DNA of 64,000 nt from Pyrocephalus nanus. Its lineage: Eukaryota > Chordata > Aves > Passeriformes > Tyrannidae. Shown piece by piece: positions 63,820 to 64,000 of the stretch (position 1 is its first letter; the number at the start of each line of letters is the position of its first letter). The stretch is taken from contig CM076259.1 in NCBI GenBank assembly GCA_038380795.1, positions 98,567,739-98,631,738 of the forward strand, given 5' to 3'. The notes under the pieces were generated by a model that saw only the letters and a list, made by a program, of their open reading frames with translations, was not told where the DNA came from and searched no databases. The position numbers were made by a program, and so were the translations under genes.

Positions 63820-64000
63820 CGGGCACCCCTCTTACCCGGACAGCCTAATCCTCGGTGTTCCCCAGAGCGCTGCGCGGAAAGGGATGAGGCAGGAAATCCT
63901 CCTCTTTGGGAGACCCTGATCCCCCTTCCCTGCGGAACGAGGGAGCGGCCCCGGCCCCCGCCGGACTACAGCTCCCAGCGGGCCTTGCGAGTCGCCGCCA
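63820..64000. promoter_or_regulatory. Edge of a CpG island, promoter of the next gene
   Basis: G+C and CpG density rise sharply from about 63750 to the right edge, as at the two other islands. A gene promoter therefore lies at or just past the edge. In mammals the gene next to ARHGAP6 on its 5' side, divergently transcribed, is MSL3, so MSL3 is the leading candidate. No part of its coding sequence is visible here. Confidence 0.6.
63965..63984 (+). promoter_or_regulatory. ZNF143/Staf (SBS-type) promoter site
   Basis: ACTACAGCTCCCAGCGGGCC matches the ACTACAnnTCCCAnnnnGC consensus bound by ZNF143/ZNF76. This element is common close to the start sites of CpG-island housekeeping promoters and is often strongly conserved. 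Confidence 0.7.

Noticed and set aside
1..64000. CRISPR arrays, insertion sequences, bacterial operons or prophage
   Set aside because: The window is vertebrate nuclear DNA; no regularly spaced repeat array or prokaryotic gene was seen.

Overview
The window looks like a euchromatic piece of a bird chromosome, most likely a passerine. It is AT-rich and gene-poor, with three CpG-rich islands. Its recognisable interspersed repeats are CR1 LINE fragments, the dominant bird retroposon. At 33.23-33.37 kb there is a tRNA-Ile-headed SINE with a CR1-like tail, matching the passerine TguSINE1 type. There are no bacterial or viral features. Most short open frames across the window look like chance.

Left part (1-27.1 kb): this is the start of the first intron of ARHGAP6, which is transcribed from the minus strand. 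It holds three minus-strand CR1 fragments, simple repeats and AT-rich sequence. I found no second coding exon and no nested amelogenin gene. At 27.12-27.62 kb is ARHGAP6 coding exon 1 (165 codons, ending at a GT donor), inside a CpG island of about 26.95-28.3 kb. A 51-nt homopurine run just upstream reads on the gene strand as an unusually strong pyrimidine tract ending in CAG, so an extra 5' exon is possible.

Middle part (28.3-50.6 kb): a long degraded plus-strand CR1 (30.85-31.96 kb) and the SINE precede a second CpG island (33.38-34.68 kb). This island contains the most unusual feature of the window, a plus-strand reading frame of 375 codons. Its C-terminal half carries a domain that resembles, from memory, the gag-like N-terminal domain found in tyrosine-recombinase (DIRS/Ngaro-type) retroelement proteins and in related single-ORF genes of corals, molluscs and amphibians. 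It is uninterrupted, has its own GC-box promoter, and shows no recognisable recombinase or reverse transcriptase around it, which suggests a host-adopted (domesticated) gene. The frame runs into a plausible donor just before its stop. A matching phase-0 acceptor 14.2 kb downstream (48,865) opens a short frame of 15 codons plus stop, followed about 840 nt later by overlapping AATAAA signals. The gene may therefore have two or more exons spanning about 33.5-49.8 kb. A minus-strand CR1 follows at 49.9-50.6 kb.

Right part (50.6-64 kb): this is AT-rich and apparently intergenic, with simple repeats and a few long but unconvincing ORFs. The last roughly 150-200 bases rise into a third CpG-rich island with a near-perfect ZNF143/Staf site, the edge of the next gene's promoter. 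By mammalian synteny (ARHGAP6 beside MSL3, divergently transcribed) this could be MSL3, but no coding part of it is inside the window.
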